64,000 bases of DNA from Scortum barcoo (taxonomy: Eukaryota > Chordata > Actinopteri > Centrarchiformes > Terapontidae): contig CM041535.1 in the NCBI GenBank assembly GCA_023238725.1, positions 27,085,978 through 27,149,977 on the forward strand, written 5' to 3'. The number at the start of each line of letters is the position of its first letter. Position 1 is the stretch's first letter. The notes beneath the pieces were generated by a model that was not told the DNA's origin, did not search any database, and worked only from the letters and a program-made list of their open reading frames with translations. Below are positions 25,938 to 59,464 of the stretch, one piece after another. The position numbers were made by a program, and so were the translations under genes.

Positions 25938-26319
25938 GTTTTCCTCTTGTTCCTTGTGATGTTTCTGTTTATCTCCAGTTAGTTTCCATCAGCAGGTGTC
26001 TGTAGGCTCTGTGGAGATGCTGTGGGGGTCATTATGTACAGTGGATGAGCTTAATAATGTCTTCATTATTTCATTATTTATATAATATATATAACGGCTT
26101 TATTTGAGCAGCTGCTGGCTGAAGCAGAGAGATGGGTCAACCTCTCATCTTTGGAGACTATAAAACCAGATTGTCTGCTCCAATGAAGAAACTGCAGCAA
26201 AGCAAACTCCACATTTAGGCCTTAATTATTGATCAGTTATGGATCCTCCCTGACAGTCATCACAGTGATCTTGAAGGTTGAAATCAGCTGTGCTCAAATG
26301 AACCACACACTCATGTTGG
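25938..26319. repeat. 380-bp segment shared by introns 16 and 1, copy A
   Basis: Near-identical to 54622-55006 (intron 1) and, through the large duplication, to 36291-36672. It runs from TTTTCCTCTTGTTCCTTGTG to GAACCACACACTCAT. It is in the same orientation in both introns. Confidence 0.9.
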
Positions 26320-27534
26320 GATAACAATATTTAAAAAATATTGCATAGTAATATAGTATAGTAATGTAAACTGACACACACACACACACAATTTTTATGT
26401 TATTTTTATTTTACTGACTCGACACACAGCATACTGACGACAGTAAATATTGATTATTAGTGACCAGAAACACTGATTGTTGAAACATGATTCTTGACAC
26501 ACATTTCATTTTTCATTTTAACTGCTACTAAATGGGCTTGAAAATTCTTTCAATTCAATTCAAGTCTTGAATGAAAAGATGATCGAACTTTAATTTTTAT
26601 TTGCGCTTTGCTACTCAGTAAAGGGAAACATCACTTTTGCTCTATGTTGTTTATAAGAGTAGAAACACAAGCAGGAAATATGAAAGTTTCTGTAGATGCT
26701 GTATCTCAACAAACAGAGACTTCAGGATGCGAAACTGGCCCTGATGTCACAGCACCAAACACCAAAACTGACAAAACTACAGTCTGAATTAATGATCTGC
26801 TACACTTTGATAAAACTGAGGAAGAAATCAAAGCTCTTCTGCCTTCGTCTTTGTGAATTACATTGGAATAAACTGTCATGGCTGTGAATCCAAATGAACT
26901 TTGCAGTTTCTGACTTCCGTAAAAGAGCGAGACGAAAACTTTCCAGGGCTCCATGTTGAGACTAAAAGTGATATTAAACCCTCAAAAGATTCAAACACAG
27001 TGACGTTACCTCAGACCAGGGGGTGGTGTACCATTTGAAGCACGGTCTCTCGAAGCAGGTGTTTTCCTCGTCGGGCTTCTCGCTGCCTCCACACGCCTCG
27101 TCGTCAAAGATCTGAAACTTTCCACCGCTGATGCCGACACACAGGACGATCCTTCGCTTCACACCTCGACCGCAGGTTGTGTTACACTGAACACAAAAAC
27201 AGTAAATTCATTCAAAGACAAGACTTAGACTTAGTGCCTGCTTTAAAATGTTAACAAACTGACAAACTGTAAACCAAAGGACACCTCAACTGTTGATGAC
27301 AGTTTAATTTCAGGCCAGAAAACTCAATTTCTTCAACACATTATCCCAAAAATATGAAGTTTCTGATGTACTAAACTATAAAACAGAAATCGTCGAGTTG
27401 GACCCAGAGTATATCTGGCATTTTTAATTGATAAATGACTTATAATATAAAAGACTTAATAATCTATTGGAAAAAAAATTGTAATAATAATCGTCCAATC
27501 ATGCAAATACTCTTAAAAGTTAAAATTGTGTTAA

Positions 27535-27765
27535 TACTGTGACGTTTTTTGCACATTCCTGCACAACCTAAACACTTCTTTAAATAAATTATTGCCTAAT
27601 TTATTATGTCAATTTTATATTTCATTTCATACTCTGAAATACTTGCTTCACCTTTATATTTTTTCCATTTTTTCTACGGACTATGTTTATATTTTTTGCA
27701 GCAGTGTATTCCCTGTATGTAAAATCCCACTTAGTGATAAATCTGAATCTGATTCTGATTCATAA
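27535..27765 (+). repeat. Dispersed repeat, GATTCTGATTC-tailed, copy A
   Basis: Ends in AAATCTGAATCTGATTCTGA and contains TGCACATTCCTGCACAA and the TTATATTTTTTCCATTTTTT region. This order matches a retroelement 3' end that is common in fish. Related text occurs at 49080-49370 and 52660-52925. Confidence 0.6.
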
Positions 27766-30116
27766 ACGGTTAAATATCGACCCCGTGATCAGGCCTCACC
27801 CTCTCCCAGTCTTGGATCAGCCAGTGTGGCGGGCAGTCTTTCTCCCCACACGGGTGGATGGCCAGCGGCTTGTTCTCGGCAGAACATTGGTTCTCAGGAA
27901 CCACGCGGCCCTCCGGAGCCTTACAGTACACATGACGCACCATCTTCCCCTGGCCGCACAAACCCGAGCACTGCGAAAACAAAGGGTCAAAGGTCAAACT
28001 GGGTGAATCACAGTCGAGAACCTCTGATCTCATCGCCGCCTCTTTAAGTCAAATTTCGAGTCAAACGCTGTCAAACGCTGTCGCTATAAAGTCAGATCAG
28101 GTCGCCACAGATCACGTTAAATAAAAAGGAAGAATCACACGAAATGAAATGACATCCACGTCACATCAGATAAAATCATGTCCCATTAATTTAAAATAAC
28201 ATCACAGAAGTCTGATCATTATCCTGCCGGCATGTTACCAGAGCTGATTATTTAAAACATCTGTTCAACGACACGCTGCTGTTGACTTTTTTAAGCACGA
28301 GATGTACTTTTTACAGAAGCGTATGTCATTACTATTGATGTTCAGTCATTCCCTAACACACCTACTTGATCATAAACCTTTAACCTAAAGCTTAAATGTT
28401 AAGCCATGACAAACTAAATTCCAGTCAACTCTTTAAAACAGTTATTATGAGCAGGTAGGTGTGTTAGTCGCAGGTGTGCCAGCTGATTGATTAGGTTGGC
28501 TAATATCTAAAGGAATAAACTAATACTAGTACTAATAGCACATGCTTCTATAAAAAGTACTTCACTTTCCTAAAAATGTTGAAGCCTTCTGTGAAATCCA
28601 CAGAAGTTCTTTGCATTTATCATTATACTGAGGCAAACATTATTCAAAATAATAATACACTAAATATGTTGTTTGCTTTTAAACATGTTGGTAGTTTTGC
28701 TGTCCACCTCTGTAATATTGGTTCTGTTGGATTGCACAGATGTACTGAATAAAATAGTGAACTACATTAAAAAACAGAAAGCTATACGTGCTAATTTTCT
28801 AAATAATAACACATATTATTGAGGGAACAATATACTGAGGGAATAATATTTTACACTGTGCAAAGACACTTTCACACGCGTCCATGTTTGTGCCTGGTTG
28901 GACTCCACAGTTGTAAATTAGTCCTGCGAGTTTCCAGACTTTGGCTCCGAATGGACCGTCAGGAACTACATTTGTCTGTACAACACGATGAAAGCCGTAA
29001 ATTCACACTGTGGCACAGTTTTTCACCGAAGTAAAAACAGCTGGGACAGATGAGCTTGAGAAAAAAAATCTCTATAGAAAAATAAGAAAAATATTTTTAA
29101 AAACTGTAAGAGAAAACTTTAATATCAAGTGAGTGAGTTTTCTCCACTGTGCAGGGGGTTTGTTTGGATATTCAAGTTTATTTTCTGCAAAGAGAGAAGA
29201 TCTGCTGTTATTCATGTTAAAATGCAGTGTATGTGGATGGTAAAGACACTCACGGGCCCCCACTCGGACACGGTCCAGTGGCGTTCGCAGGGGGGGCCGG
29301 TGCAGTTTTTGACGTTTGGGGGTTTGGTCATCGGGTCACACGGTCTGGTCTCGTCGGAGCAGCGGACGTCGCGGCTCACCTGGGCTTTACGGCCACATTT
29401 AGCTGGACACTGAATCAAAGAGAGTTGCACACACACATCATGGTTTGTTATCGGCAGCATATTTTTATAAACGTCACGTCTCATTAATGCAATAGAAGCC
29501 TGAAGGTGAAGCTGGTTTGTTGAAAAGCCACGTTCCTCTGAAACTTTGCAGGCTGTTATATTAATGTAATGTTGCTGCTCATTAAATCTATTGAATAAGA
29601 CATTTGAAGTGAGACTGCTCCAGATCACCTTATTTGGAGTCAATTTAAATCAGGAGTCTTAAATATGCTGTAAAATACAAAAACCGGACATGGAGAATCT
29701 GGAGAGATGATGATTAACTTTAATACACTCAATATTAATATTTATTAGCATCTAATCACTGCAGAAGTAAAGTTCGTAAGCTAAGTATAACATAAAGTCC
29801 TACTTATACTTCACTGACAACACAAGTGACTCCTAAACAGTCAAGTAAACACGAAAATATCAGATTGACTTTTTGCTTTAAAGATGCACTGAGACCATCT
29901 GAGTGTCTGTATCGCTGTTTGAACACGGTGTTGATCCAAAGAGAAGGAATGATAAGTGAAGCTGTACATTTTTCTGTGTTTTTCAAACACAGTTGGCTCA
30001 AATCACATTTCGGGGTTTTTTTTGGTGTCTGCTAAGTGTCTCTAGGAGAATCAATCATGGACCACAATCAAACCACAAAACTGCAGCAGACGGCTGCCAG
30101 ACGTGAGCCCGACAAG

Positions 30117-30150
<34 letters not shown>

Positions 30151-31000
30151 CTGCAGTCCATGAAAGAGCAAAAAAAGATCAAACAACCAGTTGAAATAAA
30201 GGAAAAAATCCAAAGGTCAATGCCTGATAACAAAAATGAACAACTCCTTACATGAGCTGCAAAGAGAGACGTGGAAAAACTAAAAACAGATCAGTCACAG
30301 AGCATTATCAGCTGTGAAGAGGTGAAACACGCCTCCTCCTTTGGTTTTAAACGCTATCGTACCTCGCTCCACTCGGCCACCTCCCACTGGGGGCCGCAGG
30401 CAGGGCTCTTGCAGGCCCGTCGCTCCACGGGTCTCTCCAGGTCGGCCATGGTGCAGAGGTCGCTGTAGACCGAGCTGTCCAGGCCCGGTGAGAGCATCTT
30501 CCAACAGCGAACCTGACGAAACTGGAAGCCCTCGCCGCAGGTCCTCGAGCACTCGCTCCAGCTGCTCGCCTCCCACCTGAAGGAGCCCATCAGTCCCCCG
30601 TTAGTTCAACTCAGGTAAACCTTCTGTACAGGTGCACTCTCACATGTTAGGACAGAAAGAAATGTGTTGCAGAAAGCACTGATGGAGTGTACCTGGGCTG
30701 ACACTCTCTCCCGATGCAGAAATCGTGGACAGGCTCTGGGCGGGTCAGAGCGTCACAGTACATGTCGTGCACCTCCACGCCATCGTAACGAATACACGTG
30801 ACGAAGGACTTTGACACTCCTGGATTGTGAGCAGGAAACAATGAGCTGAAGGCGAGGAAAACTTATTTATATAGCACATCTTAATTAAACATGACAAAAG
30901 AGAGAATGAAAGTTAAAGAGGACTTTTCACAAGAAGGTGCACACAAGTAAAAAGTTTTGAGGTGAATTTTAAAGGAGCGTGTGTTGTCTCACTTTATTTT

Positions 31001-31500
31001 NNNNNNNNNNNNNNNNNNNNNNNNNNNNNNNNNNNNNNNNNNNNNNNNNNNNNNNNNNNNNNNNNNNNNNNNNNNNNNNNNNNNNNNNNNNNNNNNNNNN
31101 NNNNNNNNNNNNNNNNNNNNNNNNNNNNNNNNNNNNNNNNNNNNNNNNNNNNNNNNNNNNNNNNNNNNNNNNNNNNNNNNNNNNNNNNNNNNNNNNNNNN
31201 NNNNNNNNNNNNNNNNNNNNNNNNNNNNNNNNNNNNNNNNNNNNNNNNNNNNNNNNNNNNNNNNNNNNNNNNNNNNNNNNNNNNNNNNNNNNNNNNNNNN
31301 NNNNNNNNNNNNNNNNNNNNNNNNNNNNNNNNNNNNNNNNNNNNNNNNNNNNNNNNNNNNNNNNNNNNNNNNNNNNNNNNNNNNNNNNNNNNNNNNNNNN
31401 NNNNNNNNNNNNNNNNNNNNNNNNNNNNNNNNNNNNNNNNNNNNNNNNNNNNNNNNNNNNNNNNNNNNNNNNNNNNNNNNNNNNNNNNNNNNNNNNNNNN
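31001..31500. other. Assembly gap, 500 N
   Basis: Exactly 500 undetermined bases, a round number typical of a placeholder for a gap of unknown size between two contigs. The true distance may be zero or negative (an overlap), since the sequences on each side of it are the two ends of one duplicated segment. Confidence 0.99.
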
Positions 31501-34500
31501 ACATTTTGAATTTTATATTTACAATTTAATATTGGGTTTTAAGTAAAAGTAAAAACTAAAGCGGTTTCCATGCAGATGCTTTTCTGTTTGTGTTTGCTGG
31601 TTTAGATAATTGTTTTTCATCTGTATTTGATCATAATTCAGACTTTGGAGAGCGGCTTGTCTTACTGTCAGTACGTGTTTCAATGTGTGACTTCATGTTT
31701 GTCTGCGGAGCGTCGCGGTGCAGAAAACAAAGTTTAAAGGGCTTTTCTGAAGCATTCAATGATCCCATGACTGTGATTTCTGGAAGACATTTATTTCCTG
31801 ATAAAGATGCTCCTGTAGATAGCTGCTGTGCTGTAGGATGGTTCAAATAATATCTGAAGATAGAAGAGGTATTGAGCATTTAAATAAAGAGCAGATAGAA
31901 CATTTTGTTTTCTCCTAATGATCGTACAGTAGACGGGTGTTTGATATTTTCCTTCACATCAGTAAAGAAAACAGCTCATTCAGATTCTTCAGAATACTTC
32001 ATGAAACGCTTCTAAAGAAAAAAAGGACTAAAGCTCTGTCTTGTAGTTTTTCTTTCTGTCACGGGTTATTTGCCCCTCTGTGTTTTACATGAAAGTGTGT
32101 TTTCCCTTATATAGATTTAAGTGCAGAACCTGCAAAACCCTAAAACACCTCTGTTAGGATGAATGGATGTTGGATGTCAGGATGTTCTTTATGTCTGGGC
32201 CATTCACCCAAGGGATTTCAACATCATTTTTCAGAAGTAGGGAAACTTTAAAATTTGTAAATCAACAACTCTGGTGATGCTGCCTCTTGTGACCTCTGAC
32301 CTGTTAGATAATAAAGGCTTTTTGGCCCGAACCTCCTGCAGTGTCATAAATTTAAGATCACACAAGCAGCAGCTGGAAAAGTGACAAAGTAAAGAACTGA
32401 AAATAAAATGCATTTTTGAATGTGCTCTTTATTTGCATTATTCTCCAGCAGTGGAAAAGAAATTTAGAAGTTGCAACAGAATCTACCTAATTATCAAAAA
32501 GAATATGGGGATATTTTGTGTGCTTTACTTGGTAATTTTAAAACTTTTGTTTCTACTTTTTCTGTTTTTGCATCTTTAATCTTTGTCTGTAGTGACGATG
32601 CTGCACAGAGTGAGCTCATTATTTCTTTCTCTGTTAAAAACTGTGATGTGTACTATGACATGTTTGTTTGTTCACTATGATGTGAACAAACCAAATTCAT
32701 GCTTCTCCTCACACCTGACACCTCAGAGAGAGTTTCTAACATAAAATGATGATCCTGTTGATCAGAAAAGCCTCAGACGTGAATCTATTCAGGGTGTTTT
32801 CAGGGAAAAAGATGCAGGTTTTACACTTTATTTTGCAAAGTTCCTGAAGAAGAATGAGTGCAGAAAGACTTTATTATTCAGTGACATCAAATCTGTTTTT
32901 AGAGAAGCTGAAACTGCTTTTTTTTTCTTTCTGCTTCAGTAGTTTAAGAGTTTTTCCTGCAGTTTGGTGGATGAGAGGTTCGATGCTGTCTGGCTGACCA
33001 GCAGGGGGCGTCAGCTGCAAACCTGCATCTACTGCAGCTGCTGTGTGCGTGAGTGTGTGTGACTTCATTTACAGTGTTAATAAAATGATGCAAAGCTGTT
33101 TGGTATCTGTGTAATGCTGGTTGGAGAACAGAGACAGACTCAGATCTGTTGTTCTGTTTTGACCCTCATTAAATCAGACGGGTCCATTTGTTTACATCAG
33201 GAGACGCCTCAGGGGGAAGAGTGGAGGTCATCAGAAGGTTTTATTGGATTCATAACTGTGATTTACAGACTAAAATATTCCCCCAAACACCTGAGCTGAA
33301 GATACACAGAAAACATTTTTTTATTTCTTTTATTCCAAGGCTGCTCAACCAAAGCCTACAAGTCCTGAAATAAATGAGGAAACAGTGAAAACCTTTTTGG
33401 TGTTTGCCTTCACATACACTTTCTTCTGATACTTTACCTTAACATGTAGAAGAAACTGTGCATATATTTACATTTTACTTCTTGGTAATGACACTTTTTG
33501 CCCTCAAAAATGTTTATAAAGTTACCTGGAGGTCCAATAATTCACACTTGGGGGGATATATATTAGTGTAGACTGTACTTCAGTGGATGGAAACTGTACT
33601 CGTATTTCTGAGACAGACTACAGAAAAGTAGTTTTAAATATAAGTAACGGGTGTCTTTTCCCATCTCTTTCTCCAAATAGAGGCATCAAATCCCCCCAAA
33701 ATGATTATTTTGTCATGGTTAACATAACTGTCCTATGAGCAATGCATATATGAGAGTTTATGTTTCCCTTTTATTGTTATATTTTATTTTTCTTATGTTC
33801 AACTGTGAGGTCCACATTCACTGTATGTAATACACTGATTCCTATAAAAACCACAAATGGGCAAATATGTTCATTTGAACTGTTATTTAATTGAAATACA
33901 AGTCAGTTAGCATTAGTTTTTCAGTTTATTATCAACAGTACACAGTTTCCATACTTACGTTTTGTACAAAGAGGTATCAGTTATATAAAAACACAGTACA
34001 CAATAGTTAAAAATGAGACATATGCACGTCTGAATACATTTCAACCATACTTCAAGTGTCAGGAATCTTTCTTTCTGTGTTTGTATTAACTCTCTCCTCC
34101 ACTGTCACACACACAGACGAGAACTGGCATCAGATGACCCGATGAATAACCACCGGCTGGCATCGGGAGCGTCGCGATAAATGAAAATGTGCTATGTGCT
34201 AATAAATATGCTTCCATGTCCTGCAGGCACGCCGGCACGACGCCAAACGGCAGGCGGTGGAATGGAAAATATAAACTTTTTACATGCCAGACACCAAACT
34301 GAAACACAAATAAGATTTCATAAACAGTATCTGTATTAAATATTCTAGTCATGCAGTATAGAGAAATAATTTAATGCATCTTTTCCTTTGCAGCGATGGA
34401 ACGACAGGAACACGCTGCTAACTGATGATGGAGGTCTGAAAAAAAAAAACATTTGAGTGCTGACTCCACTTTGTCTCCAACTCCACATTATGTCAGAGGA

Positions 34501-34658
34501 AGATCTGATAAATAATCATTAACAACTAATAGAAAGGCTCAAACTGTGTGGATTTATATTTTAGAAGTGCTCAAATCTTTAATAATTATTTGATAATTAA
34601 GTATTTATTTACTTCTCTTCAAGGCTCGTATTTTGCTTTTTGTCCAATTTTTTTTCTG

Positions 34659-34664
34659 TTTATT
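34659..34664 (-). terminator. ADAMTSL2: Candidate ADAMTSL2 polyadenylation signal, copy B
   Basis: AATAAA on the - strand (GGAATAAACAG), about 360 bp beyond the stop at 35025. Another lies at 34604-34609. Several further matches occur downstream, so the 3' UTR end is uncertain. Confidence 0.4.
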
Positions 34665-35024
34665 CCAAATGAACTAGAAACAAATGTTGTCTTGTGCTTG
34701 GAAGAAGAGAAGAAATAAGGAAAAAGCAAATAAAGAATGACAAATGTGTGTTTTTATGTATGAACGCTGAGGCTTACATCAACAAAATGTTTTTTTTCTC
34801 AACACCAAGACGAGCAGATTCGATCATTTTAAACTGACAACGTGTGAATCCCTGTTACTGGAGGAAGCTCTGCCTCTTAAAAACAGGAGAGTGCCTCCAA
34901 CTCTGACCTCCGCCCTCCTCTCACTGTTCGCAGCAGCCGTGGTACTTCGTGGACGTAAACGTACCCATGTCTTTCCTCGTGCCGGAGTCAGAGTCGGGGT
35001 GGAGGGAGGCTGCGGCGTCCCGGA

Positions 35025-55307
<20,283 letters not shown>

Positions 55308-57639
55308 CCTGCTTAATCAGAGAGACAAAAAAAAGAGAGAGAGAAAGCTTCAGATGTGGACAAAAAAACTATTAAAATGTTCCCAGGTAATCGCTGCAGC
55401 GCCTGAGCTTTAAACTTTGTGAAAAATTTGTAAAGTTTATTTAAAAGTTAAATAAGCAAAGCGTCTCTGTTGTGTTAGGAAAACACAGTATAACCCAGAT
55501 TTCTAAAGACATGTGATGCAAAGAAACATGTTGGTAAAATGTGGAGATGCAGTGCAGATTTAGCGTTTCTACTTTGTAATGAAAGACGACAAACTGCCAG
55601 AAATCAGCAACCTCTCAGCATCGTGCACGTGACCGCTGACGTTGTGATGAATGGAGGGAATTTGGGCCAGAAATCTGTCTGCGTTTCTCGATGGAAGCAC
55701 CCGGTGATGAGTCTTTAACAAAGGCTGAAGGGTACAAAGGAAAATATCGTGACCACTAATGAGTTCTCGTGGCATTAAGAGCCCATGCCCAGGCGTTTCT
55801 GTGAAATGTGGATGAAACATGCTGCCGAGACGTGTGGGTGTTTTTTCACATCTTTTCCCTCCAAATCGAGGCTTCCCCAGCTTCCAAACCCACAAAAGGG
55901 CCCGAAGTTGGATTTTTTTTACGCCACGAGAACACATTTGTGGTTGTAATATTTCCTTTCTGACTCTCCAGTGAAATCCCTCGCCTGAACAAGAACATCT
56001 GTGGTTGTTTAGGGGAGTTACCTGAAGTGCTGCCGCCGTCTTTTCACCTTTGCACAGAGAGTAGAGTGTTTGACAGTAAATCATGTCAGTGTCAATCCAA
56101 GATTCACATAGGAGTGATTACAGAGACACTTAATGAGGTACAGGAAGAAAAAGTTGCTGTATCTCACTCATTTTACAGTACAAATTTACATTTAGGTGCC
56201 TGGTGAAAGCATCTGTATTGAAATATCGAATCTATCACCCTTTAAAAAGTAAAGATTTGCATGATTTCATTAATGTCGGTTCTCATGATTCACATTTGAC
56301 ATGAGAAATAACACAAAGTGAGCTTCATCGACAACATGCAGCTCTCTTTCTGATAGTCAGATAAGAAGATCATCAGGTTCGTGCTATGTAAGTGAAATAC
56401 GCAGCATTTATACGCACAAGGCTTTGTGCAAAGTTCAAAATCACGCCTATCAACATCTCCAGAAATCTTAAATTTGTTTGTTTGTTTGATTCTTCCTGAT
56501 GCCTCAATAAACCTCCATACTGCGTCTCCCTTCAGGGTTCAAACTCAAACTCAAACTCTAAATGCGCTGACATAAACAGAGTAAAGAGTATATTTGAGTG
56601 TTTATAAAGCTCCTGCCTGACTCTCGTTATTGCTCTAATTACATTAAAGTTGTATCTCGTGATTGCGTATGAAGCTGGTAGCTCAAAGATGTTCTGGATC
56701 GCAGCATCAGGTGAACTCTGCTTCAGACGTAACTGTCAGGTTTCCAAGCGCGTCAGAGAGACGGCAGCGAAACAACAGCACGGCGAAGCGAAGGGCATTT
56801 TTTCTCAGACAATTGCACGCTCGCGCCAAAAGTGGCGTGCCTGCTGCAGGTATTGGAGTTTGCTGGCAGGCCGTGGCAGGCTGGCGCTGGCTCGTGGAGG
56901 GTGACACAGACAGGCTGTTGAGAGGCCACAGGTGCTGGAGACGAGAGTTGGACAGCGGAAGGGCCCGTGTTAAAGTTAAACAAGCCCCAATGTGCTGGAA
57001 GGACGAAGGTAAGTTTCCTTGGACTTCACACAGGTAGGCCTTTGTTTGGCTCTTCAGACTATGGAAATGTAGATGTCTGTATGTAAAGGTTGACGTGAAC
57101 AGGCACAGACACACAGGAAAAGGAGGGTACTCGAAGGGCTCAGGTACCTTCATTTTCCTGTGGAGGGCAGTTGTATATACGAGTTTAATGACTCAATGAA
57201 GCCTTTGACTTAAAGCGAGTCTGAATCAAAAACTTATGTTCAGAGTGTAAAGCACTTTTCCTGCAGTCTGGCTCTGAAAGGTTTGTCTTTTTTATGGATG
57301 CTTGGATTCACAGCAGTTTCATTGCAAATAAAATAAATTAAAAGCTGTTAGATTTAGGGTCTAATCTGTTGCTATTGCTATCATCTGTACACTAAACTGA
57401 TCCTAATGTAAGACTTTTTGGGGAAACCCTGCTAAATGAGCTGTGTATTTGGAACATACTGAGCATACAAATGGATAATAAAGAAATAAGATATGCTGCA
57501 GGAAACCGGGAAGTTTCCAGCCTTTCAACACTACAAGTGAAAAGTCTTTGATACTTCTTTTTTTGGGATTTCTGTGGAGACCCTGTCAAAATGGTTTGAA
57601 CAAAATATTAAACCACCGTTAAATGTGTAGTAACTCGTA

Positions 57640-57800
57640 CAAACACCCACTCTAACCTCAGTAATACACACAAAGTAGAGTCACAACAACAAAAGACATT
57701 ACACATTATGGGCTTCGTAAAAGTGGAATTCCCAGCAGAGCTGTTGTGTTGGATCATCTTAGATCAGACAGGTGTACTTAATGAAGTGGCTGATCGTTTT
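57640..57800 (+). repeat. Possible old dispersed repeat
   Basis: Contains GTTGGATCATCTTAGATCAG and AGGTGTACTTAATGAAGTGG, resembling the AGGTGTACCTAATAAAGTGG end of a common fish repeat. Confidence 0.4.
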
Positions 57801-58882
57801 ATAGACACACACAAACACCAGGCGAACCATGTTTGATGCATGAGGAATGTCAGATTAAAACACACTAACATGCACACAAATCCATACTTTTACACCTACG
57901 GACACGCAAACTATGACTACAAACTGTAAGAGTTTTCAGATATTCACACACGCTGCACCTGCAGAACTGTCGGCTGGATTTTGTGTTTTAAACTTATAAT
58001 GCGTGGAATTAAATTTGGTTTACTTCTCAAGAAATGACAAAGTAGATATAAGTTAATGGCATTTTTGCAAAATTGTTGAAATAATAAAACACAAATCTAT
58101 TAAAATGTTCAAACTTTGAGCGAAAACTCTTGGTTGCAACGTCTGAATCAGCAAAAGTCTGCAGAGCTGAATGATTTCTGGAGGCTCTTTGCTGCACATA
58201 TGCTCACGTATACCTACACAGACAGAGCTTCTAGGAAAGGGTTCATAGTACATCCCGTGTCCTCAGGTCCAGTTAGGCAGCCTTGTTAAAATAAGCAAAC
58301 AGCTCGTCTCGCCCTGTTTGCAGTCTGGCTTTCTCTGGCACTAAATATTGGTGACAGGTGTCTTAAAGCAGGCGCAGCAGCACCTGGACTTCATTATCCA
58401 ACCAGACACAGCTGGAGCCCGGCCAGCTGCCAAACACACACACACACACACACAGAGGAGACGAACACTCAGTCAGACACAGCTGCACATGTGTATACAC
58501 TCAGCCAGTGGCGTGACTGAGTACACACACACACGCACGCCTTGCCCACCGTGCACGCTCAGTTTCAGCACACGTGCACATACTGTACAGGTATGCAAAT
58601 GTCCCTCCATGAAAGTACACACTCAAAAACACACACCGTCATACACTTACTCTCAGTGTCGTTCACGCAGAGACTCACTCTTACACACTTTTGTACAACT
58701 GTACTTCAGGGAACCATCACTGACACAATATCATGCTTTCAAAATCTCAAACGTCATCACAGCTGCTGTAATCATAACTTAAACCCGAGTTTAAGCCTTG
58801 ATCTAAATCTGAACTGTTGCCCTTAAATGCCCTCTTGACTTTCTGAACCAACCAAAATGTTATAAGCTGCTTTTTGACCACA

Positions 58883-59330
58883 GGAACTTTCTCCAGAGAC
58901 AAGGAACCTTTGGAGGAAGTCAGAGCTTTTTCTCCACAGGGACCAGGGTCTAAATTAAGTTCAGGGACATTATTTTACTCCCCAAAAAGTCCCTGCTCGG
59001 GGGGTCAAACTTTTCAAAATAAAGAAACTTTGGTTGAACATTTCTGATTGGTCGAGTATTCCAAGCATTTTATTTTGAAAAGCCTGCATCCTCAAACAAA
59101 CTGTATTTACGGTTTGTTTCTGTCAGACGACGTGGACACGGAGCAGAAGAAGGTCTACGACAGACGGAGCGACCAAGTCCAGGCCTTACTGAGTATTTAT
59201 GCTGAGGAGGAAATCCAGCGCAGCAGAAAACGACGTGTAAAAACAGCCGTCGCTTTCTCAAACGTCAGCGGACTAATCTGCCTGATCTTCACGGGTCTTT
59301 AGACCACGGTGGAGACGCAGACAACAACGG
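58883..59330 (+). mobile_element. Harbinger-like element, copy 2, with Myb-like open frame
   Basis: 58883-59052 matches the fragment at 5925-6112. It continues into an 84-codon frame (59048-59302) containing DQVQALLSIYAEEEIQRSRK. This resembles the SANT/Myb/trihelix (W-x-x-x-x-x-ALLxIxxE) proteins that accompany PIF/Harbinger transposases, but the leading Trp is replaced. No transposase is present. It is a fragment and probably inactive. Confidence 0.45.
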
Positions 59331-59464
59331 GCTGCAGGAAGCTTTTTAGTTCAGGAAGATTCATGGGAATAAATGTTTCAGGTACTTTGGGTCAAAACAC
59401 GGACATATACAATTTCCCTTCATCTGGTCAATCCAACTAATTTTCTTTCTTGCCGGTGACATCT

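Larger units (their letters stand above)
24666..30819 (-). pseudogene. ADAMTSL2: Duplicate of ADAMTSL2 exons 12-18 (copy A, headless)
   Basis: Seven exons identical in coding sequence to those used in the full gene lie at 30819-30693, 30576-30363, 29409-29254, 27970-27800, 27186-27010, 25861-25717 and 24793-24666 (stop). They encode TSP1 modules 2-7 (the second only in part) and the PLAC domain, but no signal peptide, first TSP1 or spacer lies upstream before the gap. As assembled it would be a headless fragment. All reading frames and splice sites are intact, which favours an assembly artefact over a decaying pseudogene. If the overlap is real these are simply the other allele of the same exons. 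Confidence 0.88.
21142..31000. repeat. 9.86-kb duplicated segment, copy A (ends at gap)
   Basis: This block reappears at 31501-41350. The two copies start with the same ACATTTTGAATTTTATATTT and end with the same CTCACTTTATTTT. Copy A stops exactly at the first N. By eye the copies differ by indels of 2 bp (about 25515), 4 bp (about 25931), 2 bp (about 27238) and 1 bp (about 30046), and by three substitutions in an (AG)n tract (30121-30148). All translated coding exons are identical. This fits an unmerged contig overlap between two haplotypes rather than an old duplication. Confidence 0.97.

Noticed and set aside
24666..30819. A second, tandem ADAMTSL2-like gene of TSP1 and PLAC exons
   Set aside because: Its exons are identical in coding sequence to copy B, it has no 5' exons, and its ends coincide with the assembly gap. 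A contig overlap explains it better.
30989..31546. Open frames across the gap
   Set aside because: They consist of undetermined bases.
56650..57153. Open frames of 124 and 148 codons on opposite strands
   Set aside because: Mutually overlapping, no family resemblance, no convincing splice sites; chance frames in a GC-richer block.
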